From NCBI RefSeq assembly GCF_020819595.1, contig NZ_JAJHNP010000013.1:1-64000 (forward strand): 64,000 nucleotides of DNA, in the 5' to 3' direction. Shown piece after piece: positions 9,695-18,593 of the stretch (positions within the stretch are counted from its first letter, which is position 1; every line of letters starts with the position of its first letter). The DNA is from Streptomyces barringtoniae. Lineage in GTDB: Bacteria > Actinomycetota > Actinomycetes > Streptomycetales > Streptomycetaceae. The translations under genes were made by a program, and so were the position numbers. Below the pieces are notes generated by a model. That model was not told the DNA's origin and did no database searches. It saw nothing but the letters and a program-made list of their open reading frames with translations.

Positions 9695-10684
9695 TCAGCC
9701 GGCCAGGTTGTCCGCCAGCTCCTCGCTGAGGTTGGCCTCCGTGCCCGGGATGCCCAGGTCGGCGGCGCGCTTGTCGGCCATGGCCAGCAGGCGGCGGATA
9801 CGGCCCGCGACCGCGTCCTTCGTCAGCGGCGGGTCGGCGAGCGCGCCCAGCTCCTCCAGCGAGGCCTGCTTGTGCTCCATGCGCAGACGGCCGGCGGCGG
9901 CGAGGTGCTCGGGGACCTCGTCGCCCAGGATCTCCAGCGCCCGCTGCACCCGCGCACCCGCGGCCACAGCGGCCCGGGCCGAGCGGCGCAGGTTGGCGTC
10001 GTCGAAGTTGGCGAGACGGTTGGCCGTGGCCCGCACCTCGCGGCGCATCCGGCGCTCCTCCCAGGCCAGCACGGACTCGTGCGCGCCGAGCCGGGTCAGC
10101 AGCGCGCCGATCGCGTCGCCGTCGCGGACGACCACCCGGTCCACGCCCCGCACCTCGCGCGCCTTCGCGGCGATCGACAGCCGGCGGGCGGCGCCGACCA
10201 GGGCGAGCGCGGCCTCCGGGCCCGGGCAGGTCACCTCCAGGGAGGAGGAACGGCCGGGCTCGGTCAGCGAGCCGTGCGCCAGGAAGGCCCCGCGCCAGGC
10301 GGCCTCCGCGTCACAGGTGGCCCCGGAGACCACCTGCGGCGGCAGCCCGCGGATCGGCCGGCCGCGGCCGTCGACCAGGCCGGTCTGGCGGGCCAGCTGG
10401 TCACCGCCCGCGACGACCCGCACGACGTACCGCGAGCCGCGGCGCAGCCCGCCGGGCGCCATCACGATCAGCTCGGAGCTGTGGCCGAAGATCTCCAGGA
10501 TGTCCCGCTTGAGGCGGCGGGCCGCCATCGCGGTGTCCAGCTCCGCCTCGATCACGATGCGCCCGCTCACCAGGTGAAGGCCGCCGGCGAACCGCAGAAT
10601 GGCGGAGACCTCCGCCTTCCTGCAGCAGGTCCGGGTGACGGGGAGCCGGGAGATCTCGTCCTTCACCGCTGCCGTCATCGCCAT
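9695..10684 (-). CDS. whiA: sporulation regulator WhiA
   Basis: This is a 329-residue protein with an N-terminal LAGLIDADG homing-endonuclease-like fold that has lost catalysis (TCCRKAEVSAILRFAGG) and a C-terminal helix-turn-helix (LGALADPPLTKDAVAGRIRRLL). WhiA acts with WhiB to switch aerial hyphae to sporulation septation in Streptomyces. It is the last gene of the uvrC-rapZ-yvcK-whiA operon and overlaps the yvcK end by 10 bp. In relatives whiA also has its own promoter inside the operon; I do not see it clearly here. Confidence 0.97.
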   Translation of the reverse strand: MAMTAAVKDEISRLPVTRTCCRKAEVSAILRFAGGLHLVSGRIVIEAELDTAMAARRLKRDILEIFGHSSELIVMAPGGLRRGSRYVVRVVAGGDQLARQTGLVDGRGRPIRGLPPQVVSGATCDAEAAWRGAFLAHGSLTEPGRSSSLEVTCPGPEAALALVGAARRLSIAAKAREVRGVDRVVVRDGDAIGALLTRLGAHESVLAWEERRMRREVRATANRLANFDDANLRRSARAAVAAGARVQRALEILGDEVPEHLAAAGRLRMEHKQASLEELGALADPPLTKDAVAGRIRRLLAMADKRAADLGIPGTEANLSEELADNLAG

Positions 10685-11766
10685 GGGCCGATCCTTCCAT
10701 GCATCCGAAAAATACGGTCGTACGCGGCGGCCAACAGCTCCGGGTCGTGCCGGGGTGTTCCGTCGGTCCGGGCCACCGGCGCCAGCTCGATCGCGGCTCC
10801 CAGCCGTTTGGCGGCTTCGGTGAGCGAGTCGCGGTCGGGCACGGCGGCCTCGTCGGCCAGCACCACGTCCAGGGCGAGTTTAGGGGCGTGTCGCCCCAAA
10901 ACCTCCAAATGACGCTGCGGGGAGAAGCCCTCGGTTTCTCCCGGCTGCGGGGCGAGGTTCAGCGACAGCACCTTGCGTGCCTTGGTCTCGGTGAGGGCGT
11001 CCAGCAGCTCGGGGACGAGCAGGTGCGGGATCACCGAGGAGAACCAGGAGCCCGGGCCGAGCACCACCCAGTCCGCGTCCAGCACCGCCGCCACGGCCTC
11101 GGGCACGGCCGGCGGGTCGTGCGGCACCAGGTGCACCGACTGGACCTCGCCGGGCGTCAGGGCGACGTTCGCCTGCCCGCGCACGGTGTCCACGTCCTCC
11201 GGGCGCTCCGGGTCGTGCCCCTTGACCAGGGCCTGCAGCTCCAGCGGCACGGCGGACATGGGCAGCACCCGGCCGTGCGCGCCGAGCAGCTTGCCGACCA
11301 GGTCCAGGGCCTGGACATGGTCGCCGAGCTGCTCCCACAGGGCGACGATCAGCAGATTGCCGACCGCGTGCTCGTGCAGATCGCCCTTGGACTGGAAGCG
11401 GTGCTGGATGACCCGGGCCCAGGTCTGGCCCCACTCGTCGTCGCCGCACAGCGCGGCCAGCGCCTTGCGCAGGTCGCCGGGCGGCAGCACGCCCAGTTCG
11501 TCGCGCAGCCGGCCGCTGGAGCCGCCGTCGTCGGCCACGGTGACGACGGCGGTGAGGTCGCCGGTGATCCGGCGCAGCGCGGCGAGCGAGGCGGACAGGC
11601 CCATGCCGCCGCCGAGCGCGACCACCTTGGGCTGAGCGCCCCGGCGCCGGGGACGGCCGCCGCGGGACTCGGCGGGGCGGGCCGTCCCATCGGCCGCGGC
11701 ACGGCTGGAGTGCCCCTCCGGCACCATCCGGCGCAGCATGCCGAGCCGCCGTGTACGTTCCGTCAT
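10675..11766 (-). CDS. yvcK: gluconeogenesis factor YvcK/CofD-like protein
   Basis: This 363-residue protein starts at ATG 11766, overlapping the rapZ stop as ATGA. It has the 2-phospho-L-lactate-transferase-like fold: VVALGGGMGLSASL, TVADDGGSSGRLR, GDLHEHAVGNLL and VLGPGSWFSSVIPHLL. In Bacillus and Mycobacterium (CuvA) the family affects cell-envelope growth and carbon metabolism and binds UDP-sugars. The first 45 residues are a non-conserved basic extension. The rapZ-yvcK-whiA order is typical of Gram-positive bacteria. Confidence 0.93.
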   Translation of the reverse strand: MTERTRRLGMLRRMVPEGHSSRAAADGTARPAESRGGRPRRRGAQPKVVALGGGMGLSASLAALRRITGDLTAVVTVADDGGSSGRLRDELGVLPPGDLRKALAALCGDDEWGQTWARVIQHRFQSKGDLHEHAVGNLLIVALWEQLGDHVQALDLVGKLLGAHGRVLPMSAVPLELQALVKGHDPERPEDVDTVRGQANVALTPGEVQSVHLVPHDPPAVPEAVAAVLDADWVVLGPGSWFSSVIPHLLVPELLDALTETKARKVLSLNLAPQPGETEGFSPQRHLEVLGRHAPKLALDVVLADEAAVPDRDSLTEAAKRLGAAIELAPVARTDGTPRHDPELLAAAYDRIFRMHGRIGPWR

Positions 11767-12782
11767 TCCCGTCCCATGTCCCGGTGCACGATCACCGTCT
11801 CCACGCCCTCGGCCGCGAGGCGCGCGGCGAGCTTCTCCGACATCGCGACCGAGCGGTGCTTGCCACCCGTACAGCCGATGGCGATGGTCACATACCGCTT
11901 GCCCTCGCGCCGGTAGCCGGCGGCGATGAGCCGCAGCAGTTCGGCGTACCGGTCGAGGAACTCCTTCGCGCCGGGCTGGTTGAAGACGTACGCCGACACC
12001 TCCTCGTTCAGGCCGGTGAACGGGCGCAGCTCCGGGACCCAGTGCGGGTTGGGCAGGAACCGCATGTCCGCGACCAGGTCGGCGTCGACCGGGAGGCCGT
12101 ACTTGAAGCCGAAGGACATCACGGTGGCCCGCAGCTCGGGCTCCTCCTCGCCGGCGAACTGGGCGTCCATCTTGGCGCGCAGCTCGTGCACGTTCAGGCT
12201 GGAGGTGTCGATCACCAGGTCGGCGTCGCCGCGCAGCTCGCGCAGCAGCTCGCGCTCGGCGGCGATGCCGTCCACGATGCGGCCGTCGCCCTGCAGCGGG
12301 TGCGGGCGGCGCACCGACTCGAAGCGGCGCACCAGGGCCTCGTCGGAGGACTCGAGGAAGACGATCCGCCGGGTGACGCCCCGGGTGTCGAGGTCGGCGA
12401 GGGATTCGCGCAGATTGTCGAAGAAGCGCCGGCCGCGTACGTCCACGACCACCGCGATCCGCGCCACGTTGCCCTGGGAGCGGGCGCCCAGCTCCACCAT
12501 GGTGGGGATGAGGGCGGGCGGGAGGTTGTCCACGACGAACCAGCCGAGGTCCTCCAGACACTTCGCCGCTGTCGACCGTCCCGCTCCGGACATGCCTGAG
12601 ATGATCACCAGCTCGGGGATGGCCACTTCCGGGCCTGCGGCCGGCGTACCGTCCGTGCTCACCTGTGCTCCGTTTTCCTGGGCCGCGGGCTGCTCGCCGG
12701 CCGCGGGGTGTGGCTGATCCTGCCCCGCCTCCCTGTGGGCCCGATCTCGCTCCGCTGTGGGCTGTGCGTCGTGGTCCGTCAT
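11763..12782 (-). CDS. rapZ: RNase adapter RapZ (nucleotide-binding)
   Basis: This 339-residue P-loop protein has Walker A GMSGAGRS at residues 63-70 and the RapZ C-terminal signature IAIGCTGGKHRSVAMSE. In E. coli RapZ guides RNase E to the GlmZ sRNA and senses glucosamine-6-phosphate; the actinobacterial role is not settled. The N-terminal 55 residues are a poorly conserved polar extension. A GTG at residue 41 with GGAG upstream is an alternative start. ATGA overlap couples it to uvrC. Confidence 0.93.
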   Translation of the reverse strand: MTDHDAQPTAERDRAHREAGQDQPHPAAGEQPAAQENGAQVSTDGTPAAGPEVAIPELVIISGMSGAGRSTAAKCLEDLGWFVVDNLPPALIPTMVELGARSQGNVARIAVVVDVRGRRFFDNLRESLADLDTRGVTRRIVFLESSDEALVRRFESVRRPHPLQGDGRIVDGIAAERELLRELRGDADLVIDTSSLNVHELRAKMDAQFAGEEEPELRATVMSFGFKYGLPVDADLVADMRFLPNPHWVPELRPFTGLNEEVSAYVFNQPGAKEFLDRYAELLRLIAAGYRREGKRYVTIAIGCTGGKHRSVAMSEKLAARLAAEGVETVIVHRDMGRE

Positions 12783-14875
12783 CTCTCCTGCCCCCGTCGT
12801 TCGTCCGGGAGGCCCGCGGTTACGGGCTCCCCCGAGGAACCCGCCGTCGTATCGGGTTCCTCGTCATCAATGATCTCTCCAGTCGCCGTGTTCACGGCGG
12901 GTGCGGCCGGAGCCGCCTGGGCGAGGGCCGCCGCGATGGTCTCGGCCGTCTTCCGGCCTATCCCGGGCACCTCCTGGATCTGTTCGATTGTGGCGGACCG
13001 CAGCCTTTTCACCGAGCCGAAATGCTTGATGAGCGCCTGTTTGCGTGTCTCGCCGAGGCCGGGGACGTCGTCCAGGGGGCCGGCCCGGAAGCGTTTGGCG
13101 CGCTTGGTGCGCTGGTAGGTGATCGCGAACCGGTGGGCCTCGTCACGCACACGCTGGAGCAGATAGAGGCCCTCGCTGGTGCGGGGCAGGACCACCGGGT
13201 CGTCGTCGCCTGGCAGCCAGACCTCCTCCAGGCGCTTGGCGAGGCCGCAGACGGCGATGTCGTCGATGCCCAGCTCGTCCAGGGCGCGCCGGGCCGCGGC
13301 GACCTGCGGCTGCCCGCCGTCGACCACGACGAGCTGCGGCGGATAGGCGAACTTCTTCGGCCGGCCGTCGTCGTCCTTGAGGGAGTTGGTGATCTCGTCC
13401 GGGCCGGTGAGCGTGCCGTCGCCGTCGGTGAGGGCGTCCTCGGTGCCGGAGCTCTCGGCCCACTCCCCCGTCTTCTCCTTCTCCGCGAGGTAACGCTTGA
13501 AGCGGCGGGTGATCACCTCATGCATGGAGCGGACGTCGTCCTGGCCCGCGAAGCCCTTGATCTGGAAGCGGCGGTACTCGCTCTTGCGCTGCAGGCCGTC
13601 CTCGAAGACGACCATGGAGGCGACCACGTCGTCCCCCTGGAGATGCGAGATGTCGTAGCACTCGATGCGCAGCGGGGCACTGTCCAGGTCGAGGGCCTCG
13701 GCGATCTCCTCCAGGGCGCGCGAGCGCGTGGTCAGGTCGGAGGCGCGCTTGGTCTTGTGCAGCGCGAGGGCCTGCTGGGCGTTGCGCTGCACGGTCTCCA
13801 TCAGCGCCTTCTTGTCGCCGCGCTGCGGGATGCGCAGCGAGACGTTGGCCCCGCGGCGGCCGGTCAGCCACTCCTGGACCGGCTCGACGGGCTCGGGCAG
13901 TGCCGGGACCAGGACCTCCTTGGGGACGGCGTCCCCGGTCTCCTCGCCGTAGAGCTGCTGCAGGGCGTGCTCGACCAGGGCGCCGGTGGTGATCTCCTCG
14001 ACCTTGTCGGTCACCCAGCCGCGCTGTCCGCGCACCCGGCCGCCGCGCACATGGAAGATCTGCACGGCCGCCTCCAGCTCGTCCTCGGCGACGGCGATGA
14101 GGTCGGCGTCCGTCGCGTCGGCGAGCACGACGGCGTTCTTCTCCATGGCCTTCTTCAGGGCTTCGATGTCGTCGCGCAGCCGCGCCGCCCGCTCGTACTC
14201 CATGTCCTCGGCCGCCTGCATCATCTGCTTCTCCAGACGGCGGAGGTAGGTGCCGGTGCGGCCGGCCATGAAGTCGCAGAACTCCTCGGCCAGCTCCTGG
14301 TGGTCCTCGGGGCTGATCCGGCCGACGCAGGGGGCGGAGCACTTGCCGATGTAGCCGAGCAGGCAGGGGCGGCCGGTGCGGGCGGCGTTCTTGAACACGC
14401 CGGCCGAGCAGGTGCGCACCGGGAACACGCGCAGCAGCAGGTCGACGGTGTCCCGGATGGCCCATGCGTGCGCGTACGGCCCGAAGTACCGGACACCCTT
14501 CTTCTTGTGACCGCGCATCACCTGCACGCGCGGGAACTCCTCGTTCATCGTCACCGCGAGGTACGGGTAGCTCTTGTCATCGCGGTACTTGACGTTGAAC
14601 CGGGGGTCGTACTCCTTGATCCAGGAGTACTCCAGCTGGAGGGCCTCGACCTCCGTGGACACCACGGTCCACTCCACGGACGCGGCGGTGGTCACCATCG
14701 ACCGGGTGCGCGGGTGCAGGTTCGCCAGGTCCTGGAAGTAGTTCGCCAGGCGCTGGCGCAGGCTTTTCGCCTTTCCGACGTAGATCACCCGGCGGTGCTC
14801 GTCACGGAACCTGTACACCCCGGGGGAGTCCGGGATCTCACCCGGCCTGGGGCGGTAGCTGGAGGGATCGGCCAT
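12779..14875 (-). CDS. uvrC: excinuclease ABC subunit UvrC
   Basis: This 698-residue endonuclease makes both incisions in nucleotide-excision repair. It has a GIY-YIG domain at residues 15-95 (SPGVYRFRDEHRRVIYVGKA), a Cys-rich segment, a UVR UvrB-binding motif near residues 205-240, an RNase-H-like endonuclease domain (IECYDISHLQG, VVVDGGQPQ) and C-terminal tandem helix-hairpin-helix motifs (VPGIGRKTAETI). It is the first gene of the operon with rapZ, yvcK and whiA. Its ATG lies at the predicted start of a damage-type promoter, so the mRNA may be leaderless. Confidence 0.97.
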   Translation of the reverse strand: MADPSSYRPRPGEIPDSPGVYRFRDEHRRVIYVGKAKSLRQRLANYFQDLANLHPRTRSMVTTAASVEWTVVSTEVEALQLEYSWIKEYDPRFNVKYRDDKSYPYLAVTMNEEFPRVQVMRGHKKKGVRYFGPYAHAWAIRDTVDLLLRVFPVRTCSAGVFKNAARTGRPCLLGYIGKCSAPCVGRISPEDHQELAEEFCDFMAGRTGTYLRRLEKQMMQAAEDMEYERAARLRDDIEALKKAMEKNAVVLADATDADLIAVAEDELEAAVQIFHVRGGRVRGQRGWVTDKVEEITTGALVEHALQQLYGEETGDAVPKEVLVPALPEPVEPVQEWLTGRRGANVSLRIPQRGDKKALMETVQRNAQQALALHKTKRASDLTTRSRALEEIAEALDLDSAPLRIECYDISHLQGDDVVASMVVFEDGLQRKSEYRRFQIKGFAGQDDVRSMHEVITRRFKRYLAEKEKTGEWAESSGTEDALTDGDGTLTGPDEITNSLKDDDGRPKKFAYPPQLVVVDGGQPQVAAARRALDELGIDDIAVCGLAKRLEEVWLPGDDDPVVLPRTSEGLYLLQRVRDEAHRFAITYQRTKRAKRFRAGPLDDVPGLGETRKQALIKHFGSVKRLRSATIEQIQEVPGIGRKTAETIAAALAQAAPAAPAVNTATGEIIDDEEPDTTAGSSGEPVTAGLPDERRGQER

Positions 14876-14882
14876 GTCTCAC

Positions 14883-14905
14883 ACCCTACTGGCGAGCACC
14901 GACAC
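14883..14905 (-). promoter_or_regulatory. DNA-damage-type promoter of uvrC operon
   Basis: On the minus strand GTGTCGGTG (14905-14897), then 8 bp, then TAGGGT (14888-14883). It matches the PafBC/RecA-NDp consensus with one change in the first base. The start site falls at or next to the uvrC ATG (14875), so no leader is expected. Through this promoter DNA damage may also raise rapZ, yvcK and whiA transcription. Confidence 0.65.
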
Positions 14906-14941
14906 CGCGTCGGGCCTGTGGACAACGCCCGCCCGTGCCGC

Positions 14942-15319
14942 TCACCTGTCCACAGCCCATCGCGTGTCCGCCGGCGGCAGGCCCGTACCGATCATGTGCC
15001 GGACGATCCGGAACGCCTCGTCGAGCGGCACGGTGTCCTCGTCGGGGTACGTGTCGCACTGCCCGTTCGCCAGCCGGAAACCCCCGCTCACCCCTCCCCC
15101 GGATCCCGCGGAGACGGCGTGGGCGCCCGGGTCGCCCTCTTCGTCGAGAAGCATCACCAGGGCGCGTTCGGTATTGCTCACCACGGTCAGCAGGCGCCCG
15201 GCGGAGCCGGTCAGCCGGGTCTCGAGACGGCTCTCGGCGATCCGCCTCCGCAGCACGATGACCGACTCCTCCGCCGTCACGGCCGTGCAATCACCGTCGA
15301 AGGTCCAGGTCTCGGTCAC
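14942..15319 (-). CDS. Imm1-family (immunity-like) protein
   Basis: This is a 125-residue acidic protein starting at GTG 15319 with GGGAAG eight bases upstream. Segments such as LLTVVSNTERALVMLLDEEGDPG and a C-terminal LDEAFRIVRHMI resemble the Imm1 family of polymorphic-toxin immunity proteins. The family neutralises secreted or contact-delivered toxins. No toxin gene (WXG100, RHS or YD-repeat) is adjacent, so it is an orphan. The upstream region to 15448 is open but compositionally unlike the gene and was excluded. Confidence 0.65.
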   Translation of the reverse strand: MTETWTFDGDCTAVTAEESVIVLRRRIAESRLETRLTGSAGRLLTVVSNTERALVMLLDEEGDPGAHAVSAGSGGGVSGGFRLANGQCDTYPDEDTVPLDEAFRIVRHMIGTGLPPADTRWAVDR

Positions 15320-15603
15320 GCGTCGATCTTCCCATCGGCCGGCTGGGGCGGGCGTGACGGCCGTGACCGGAGGCTCCGGCGCAGACCCGCCGGCCCGGCC
15401 GGGGGCGGCCATGGCGGGTTCGAGGTGTTGTCGGGGTCTGGTCAACACGCTTCAATGCGGGGGAACTCGGGGCCGTGCACGCACACGTACCGGCGCGGCG
15501 TGCGCAGCCAGGGGCGTCCACGACGCCCAAGGGGGTGGGCCCCGGACACCGGCGCAGGCGGCCTGACCAGCCGTAGCGACACCTCACAGAAAGGCGCCCC
15601 GGC

Positions 15604-16551
15604 ATGCGGCATGCCACAGAGCACGCGCACCTCCCCACCGCGGAACTGGACACGGCCCTGCGGGGCGGCCCCTTCCACGTGGCGCTGCGCGCCGCGATCG
15701 CCGCACGCGGGCTGCCGCTCCAGCGCGTCCAGCACCATCTGTCCCGGCACGGGGTCAAGGTAGGTGTCACCAGCCTGAGTTACTGGCAGCAGGGCGCTCG
15801 GCGCCCCCAGCGCCCGGAGTCGCTGCGGGCCGTACGGGCACTGGAGGAGATCCTCCAGCTGCCGGACGAGTCACTGATCCGGCTGCTCGCCGAGGCCGAC
15901 GGGCGCGCGACGGCCGGCCGCCCGGCGGGGCGCTCCTACCGCTCCCTGATCGAGGCCTCGGACGTCCTGGACCGGCTCCGGGCCGAGCTCGGCTGGTCCC
16001 TGGACGGCGGGCTGCACACCCTGGGCCACCACGAATGCGTCCGCATCGGCGCCCGGCGCGAGCTGGCAGGCCGCGAGGCCCACCACATCGTGCGGGCCCA
16101 CCGTGACGGCGTCGACCGCTTCGTCGCCGTGCACCACGGTGACCCCGGCTGCCGCCCGCACGACATCAGGGTGCGGGCGCTGGAGAACTGCCGCACGGGA
16201 CGCGTCCGCTGGGACCAGGACACCGGTGTGCTGGCCGCGGAGTTGCTCTTCGACACCCGGCTGCGCGCCGGCGACACCTTCCTCTTCCGATACGGCATCG
16301 AGGACGGCACGGCCGGGCCCTGCCGCGAGTACCTCCACCGCTTCGGCTTCCCCGGCGGCCAGTACGCCCTCCAGGTGCGGTTCGCCGCTGCCGCCCTGCC
16401 GGCCCGCTGCCATCGCTTCGCCCAGCACTCGACGGCGGCCCCCCGCACCGGCCGCCACGACCTGCCGGTCACCGGCCCCCATCACTGCGTCCACGTGGTC
16501 GAACCACGGATCCGCCCGGGCATCGTCGGCATCGCGTGGGAGTGGGAGTGA
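15604..16551 (+). CDS. helix-turn-helix (XRE-type) protein
   Basis: This 315-residue protein is divergent from uvrC. Residues 20-100 resemble an XRE-like HTH (LRAAIAARGLPLQRVQHHLSRHGVKVGVTSLSYWQQGARRPQRPESLRAVRALEEIL in outline). The C-terminal 200 residues form a beta-rich domain of unknown function (LGHHECVRIGARRELAGREAHHI onward). It may be a DNA-binding regulator. I cannot name a ligand or target. Its start is supported by GAAAGG about 7 bases upstream. Confidence 0.7.
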   Translation: MRHATEHAHLPTAELDTALRGGPFHVALRAAIAARGLPLQRVQHHLSRHGVKVGVTSLSYWQQGARRPQRPESLRAVRALEEILQLPDESLIRLLAEADGRATAGRPAGRSYRSLIEASDVLDRLRAELGWSLDGGLHTLGHHECVRIGARRELAGREAHHIVRAHRDGVDRFVAVHHGDPGCRPHDIRVRALENCRTGRVRWDQDTGVLAAELLFDTRLRAGDTFLFRYGIEDGTAGPCREYLHRFGFPGGQYALQVRFAAAALPARCHRFAQHSTAAPRTGRHDLPVTGPHHCVHVVEPRIRPGIVGIAWEWE

Positions 16552-16793
16552 AATCGCCTCGGGTGTGCGGCTCTTGAGGTTGAGACGGTGGGGATGCGTC
16601 GCGTGGGCGATGGGCCCGGGCTCGCCGGGGGGAAGGCGCGGCGGACAGGGCCCAGGACCGGCGGGAGTGCGGCTTGCCGGAGCAGCGGTGTGGCAGCACG
16701 GTCACGCCGGAGCATGGCGGCGCGCGCGGCTGTGCCGGCGGTGTTGTGCGGCCGTACGCCCCGTTCAGGCACGGTGCCGGCGCGGCTGTCCGT

Positions 16794-17234
16794 TCAGGCG
16801 CCCGGGCCGGCGATGATCCTGCCGTTCTTGGTCTTGACCGGCAGCTCGGCCAGGGGCTCGGTGGCCGGTGACTGGACCACCTTGCCCGTCACGGCGTCGA
16901 ACTGGCTGCCGTGGCAGGGGCAGGTCAGGGTCGTCCCCTGGAGCTTGTTGATGGGGCACCCCGCATGCGTGCAGATGGTGCTGTAGGCCTTCAGCTCACC
17001 GCTCCCGTCGCGGCCGACGACCACGTTGTGGTCCCGGTAGAGCTTGGCGCCGCCCTTCGGGACCTCGCTCTCGGCACCGAGGTCCACCGGCGCGGTCGGG
17101 GTCGCCGCGACCGCGCTGCCCTGGCCCGGCGCCGAGCACGCGGCCAGGCCGAGCCCGGCGACCGGGGCCACGGCGGCCCCTCGAAGGACGGTACGACGGC
17201 TCGCGGACGGTCGGGCGGGCATCTGGGACTCCAC
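16794..17234 (-). CDS. Rieske (2Fe-2S) lipoprotein
   Basis: This 146-residue protein carries a twin-arginine signal (SRRTVLRGAA) and a lipobox (GLGLAAC), so it is probably Tat-exported and lipid-anchored. The cluster ligands are CTHAGC and CPCHGSQF. It is a small stand-alone Rieske protein of the type common in Streptomyces; its redox partner is unknown. MPARPSASRRT (start at 17222) is an equally good start. It is divergent from the LacI regulator. Confidence 0.88.
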   Translation of the reverse strand: MESQMPARPSASRRTVLRGAAVAPVAGLGLAACSAPGQGSAVAATPTAPVDLGAESEVPKGGAKLYRDHNVVVGRDGSGELKAYSTICTHAGCPINKLQGTTLTCPCHGSQFDAVTGKVVQSPATEPLAELPVKTKNGRIIAGPGA

Positions 17235-17370
17235 TGCTCAAGGGGTGTGCAGGGCGACGATACCCGGGCACAAGCGCCGCCTGGCCGGCGGGGCGGTGAC
17301 TGCGGGGAAGGGCGGGGGGCGTTGCAGTGAGGAGCGACGGGATGCGTGGGGAGGGTCGGGGAAGGAAGGC

Positions 17371-17398
17371 GCGTAAACGCTTGCGCAAGCGTTTACGC
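17371..17398. promoter_or_regulatory. perfect 28-bp palindrome, LacI-type operator
   Basis: The half-site GCGTAAACGCTTGC (17371-17384) is followed directly by its exact reverse complement (17385-17398). The central AACGCTTGCGCAAGCGTT has the CG-centred symmetry of LacI/GalR operators. It lies 64 bp upstream of the LacI regulator, so autoregulation of the regulator-kinase operon is likely. Confidence 0.8.
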
Positions 17399-17462
17399 GG
17401 ATGGAGCCGATGGGGTACGGTCCCGGCCGGAAGGACTGTGCTCGGTTCAGGAGGAAGAGACG

Positions 17463-18593
17463 ATGCCCACGATGGCGGACGTCGCGCGGAGCGCCGGAGT
17501 CTCCGTGGCGACCGTCTCCCACGTCCTGAACGGCACCCGCCCGGTGCTGCCCCACACCCGCCAGGCTGTGCTCGACGCCATCGACGCGCTCGGCTACACC
17601 CCGAACACCCTGGCACGATCCCTGGTGACCTCCCGCACGCGCTCCATCGGACTCGCGGTGTCGGCGATCAGCAACCCGTACTTCACGGAGATCCTCCAGG
17701 GCGTCGAGGCCGCCGCCCTGGAGGCGGGCTACAGCCTGCTCATCGCGGACCCGCACGACGACCCCGGGCACGAACGCAAGGTCGTGCAGTTCCTGCATGA
17801 GCGCCGGGTGGACGGCCTGATCGTCGCTCCCTCCGCGGATCCCCACGAACTGGTCGGCTATCTCCGCCGCCAAGCCGTGCCGACCGTGTTCCTGGACCGG
17901 ATGATCGACGCGGGCGCAACGGACGGCTCCGCGGCCGGTGCTGGGGCAGACGCCGGCCCCGACGAGGACGCGCCCTGGTACGACCAGGTCTGCGCCGACA
18001 GCGCGGAGCCGACCGCTCGCCTGGTCACCCACCTCGCCGGGCTGGGCCACCACAGGATCGGCCTGGTCGCGGGCCTGCCAGGGCTCAGCACCACCAGTGA
18101 GCGCGTCTCCGGCTACCAGGACGGCCTCAGCGCCGCCGGGCTGGACCTCGACGAACGGCTCCTCGTCTCGGGCAACTCCGAGTCCTCGGGTGCCGAGGAG
18201 GCCACGGCCACCCTGCTCGCCCTTCCCGAGCCGCCCACGGCACTCGTCACCGCCAACAACGCGATGACCATCGGCGCCCTGCGCGCACTGCGCCGGCACG
18301 GCCTGTCCGTACCGGACGACATCGCCCTGTGCTGCTTCGACGACTTCGCCTGGGCCGATCTGTTCTCACCCCGGCTCACCGTCATCGCCCAGCCCAGCAG
18401 GGAGTTGGGCGCGCGCGCCGTCCAGGTGCTCCTCGACCGTCTGGGCGAGCCGCGTCGGCCGACCCGCACGGTGCGGCTGCCGTGCGCGTTCGTCCATCGC
18501 ACGTCCTGCGGGTGCCCCGAGGAGCCGGACGGGTCCGAGGAGCCCGGGCACACCGCGTCATCAACGCCGTCGGAGAAGGGAACCGCCTCGTGA
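17463..18593 (+). CDS. LacI family transcriptional regulator
   Basis: This 376-residue repressor starts at ATG 17463 after AGGAGGAAGAGACG. The N-terminal HTH is MADVARSAGVSVATVSHVLNG with the hinge helix YTPNTLARSLVTSRT, followed by a periplasmic-binding-protein-like effector domain (ISNPYFTEILQGVEAAA). A Gly/Ala/Asp-rich insertion lies near residues 155-175. It overlaps the sugar kinase start as GTGA, so it probably controls that kinase in response to its sugar. A perfect palindromic operator lies upstream. Confidence 0.92.
   Translation: MPTMADVARSAGVSVATVSHVLNGTRPVLPHTRQAVLDAIDALGYTPNTLARSLVTSRTRSIGLAVSAISNPYFTEILQGVEAAALEAGYSLLIADPHDDPGHERKVVQFLHERRVDGLIVAPSADPHELVGYLRRQAVPTVFLDRMIDAGATDGSAAGAGADAGPDEDAPWYDQVCADSAEPTARLVTHLAGLGHHRIGLVAGLPGLSTTSERVSGYQDGLSAAGLDLDERLLVSGNSESSGAEEATATLLALPEPPTALVTANNAMTIGALRALRRHGLSVPDDIALCCFDDFAWADLFSPRLTVIAQPSRELGARAVQVLLDRLGEPRRPTRTVRLPCAFVHRTSCGCPEEPDGSEEPGHTASSTPSEKGTAS

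Noticed and set aside
12665..15763. 1032-codon plus-strand open frame
   Set aside because: Antisense to rapZ, uvrC and the Imm1-type gene; no family content.
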